Part shown: positions 5,176 to 6,063 of the stretch, one piece after another | Layout of the letters: each line of letters begins with the position of its first letter | Numbering within the stretch: position 1 is the first letter of the stretch | Source: Nitrospirota bacterium | Lineage (GTDB): Bacteria; Nitrospinota; Nitrospinia; Nitrospinales; Nitrospinaceae | Length of the DNA: 6,063 bases | Direction of reading: 5' to 3' | Assembly (NCBI GenBank): GCA_003229345.1 | Contig: QIDN01000371.1 | Location: 1-6,063 of the forward strand | Position numbers and translations under genes: made by a program | Notes under the pieces: generated by a model | Database searches by the model: none | What the model was told of the DNA's origin: nothing | Seen by the model: the letters and a program-made list of their open reading frames with translations, nothing else

Positions 5176-6063
5176 ATGGCTGATACCATTGAGTTAATCA
5201 ATATCGAAGACGAGATGCGCAGTTCGTATCTCGATTACGCGATGAGCGTCATCATCGGCCGCGCCTTGCCCGATGTGCGTGATGGTCTCAAGCCGGTGCA
5301 TCGCCGGATTTTATATGCCATGCACGGGCAGAACAACGTCTTCAACCGACCGCGTAAAAAGTCCGCCGCCATTGTTGGTGATGTATTGGGTAAGTATCAC
5401 CCTCACGGTGATACCGCTGTCTACGACGCGCTGGTCCGTATGGCTCAGGATTTCTCCCTGCGCTATCCTCTGGTCGATGGCAAAGGCAACTTCGGTTCGG
5501 TGGATGGCGACCGCGCTGCCGCCATGCGTTATACCGAAGTGCGTATGGCGCAGATTGCCCAGAGTCTACTCGAAGACCTGGGTAAAGACACCGTTGCCTT
5601 TACACCCAACTACGATGAATCGCTTGAAGAACCGACTGTTTTGCCTGCGGCGTTTCCGCAGCTACTGGTCAACGGTTCTTCCGGTATCGCGGTAGGTATG
5701 GCCACCAACATTCCCCCGCACAACCTGCGGGAGATCACCGCCGCCGCCATCCATTTGATTGATCATCCCGACTGTGTGATTGACGATCTTATTAAATTGG
5801 TACCCGGTCCGGATTTTCCGACGGCCGGGCTGGTGTATGGTACGGCGGGTCTGCGTGCGGCGTATCATCGAGGCCGAGGTCAGATCAAAGTGCGTGCCCG
5901 GGTGGAAATCGAAACCAGCCCGAAGAGCGACCGGGAATTTATCATTGTGCGGGAACTGCCGTTTCAGGTCAACAAAGCGCGGTTGGTCAAACAGATCGCC
6001 CAGATGCACCGCGACAAAAGACTGGAGGGCATCAGCGACCTGAGAGACGAGTCGGACCGCGAC
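5176..6063 (+). CDS. gyrA: DNA gyrase subunit A, N-terminal part (runs off the right edge)
   Basis: GyrA is the DNA cleavage and religation subunit of gyrase. 296 codons are present and the frame is open to the edge. The start ATG at 5176 gives MADTIELINIEDEMRSSYLDYAMSVIIGRALPDVRDGLKPVHRR, the normal beginning, and an in-frame TGA at 5167-5169 excludes an upstream start. The breakage-reunion domain shows KKSAAIVGDVLGKYHPHGD (61-79) and the catalytic Arg118-Tyr119 in AAMRYTE (E. coli Arg121-Tyr122). In the quinolone-resistance region Thr80 stands at the E. coli Ser83 position and Asp84 at Asp87. Ala65 stands where most GyrA proteins have Arg (E. coli Arg68). PAAFPQLLVNGSSGIAVGMATNIPPHN (157-183) confirms type IIA topoisomerase. 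There is no Shine-Dalgarno sequence in the 30-nt gap after gyrB, so initiation may depend on coupling or an A/T-rich leader. The C-terminal beta-pinwheel that separates GyrA from ParC is not in view; position after gyrB supports gyrA. Confidence 0.95.
   Translation, partial: MADTIELINIEDEMRSSYLDYAMSVIIGRALPDVRDGLKPVHRRILYAMHGQNNVFNRPRKKSAAIVGDVLGKYHPHGDTAVYDALVRMAQDFSLRYPLVDGKGNFGSVDGDRAAAMRYTEVRMAQIAQSLLEDLGKDTVAFTPNYDESLEEPTVLPAAFPQLLVNGSSGIAVGMATNIPPHNLREITAAAIHLIDHPDCVIDDLIKLVPGPDFPTAGLVYGTAGLRAAYHRGRGQIKVRARVEIETSPKSDREFIIVRELPFQVNKARLVKQIAQMHRDKRLEGISDLRDESDRD

Overview
The window reads as a bacterial chromosomal replication-origin neighbourhood. On the + strand it carries dnaA (972-2315), a 226-bp AT-rich gap that looks like the origin itself (2316-2541), gyrB (2542-5145) and the first 296 codons of gyrA (5176 to the right edge). 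The left end carries two small minus-strand genes that resemble accessory or phage-derived material. One is a 62-residue membrane protein of the kind found in phage lysis regions (257-445). The other is the start of a putative secreted protein that overlaps it and runs off the left edge (1-267). Between the two blocks, 446-971 is non-coding by my reading and holds several inverted repeats plus the dnaA promoter.

Organism: GyrB is 867 residues and has the long insertion in the TOPRIM region known from Gram-negative gyrases, and its C-terminus closely follows the E. coli one. DnaA is a full-length standard four-domain protein. By eye the genes have balanced base composition. This suggests a Gram-negative, probably non-gammaproteobacterial lineage; a deltaproteobacterium-like or Nitrospinota-like origin is a guess only.

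Working together: DnaA would bind and open the origin just downstream of its own gene, and gyrase (GyrB2GyrA2), encoded by the next two genes, supplies the negative supercoiling that origin melting and fork progress need. dnaN and recF, which commonly lie between dnaA and gyrB, are absent.

The most interesting element is in the dnaA-gyrB gap. A DnaA-box-like site is followed after 4 bp by five perfect CTA triplets (3'-GAT-5' on the other strand, the DnaA-trio motif) and then by an AT-rich stretch. This is the layout of the basal unwinding system described for Bacillus subtilis. The same gap has an 18-bp imperfect direct repeat 84 bp apart, and only degenerate DnaA boxes. No wholly new multi-gene system is visible in the window.
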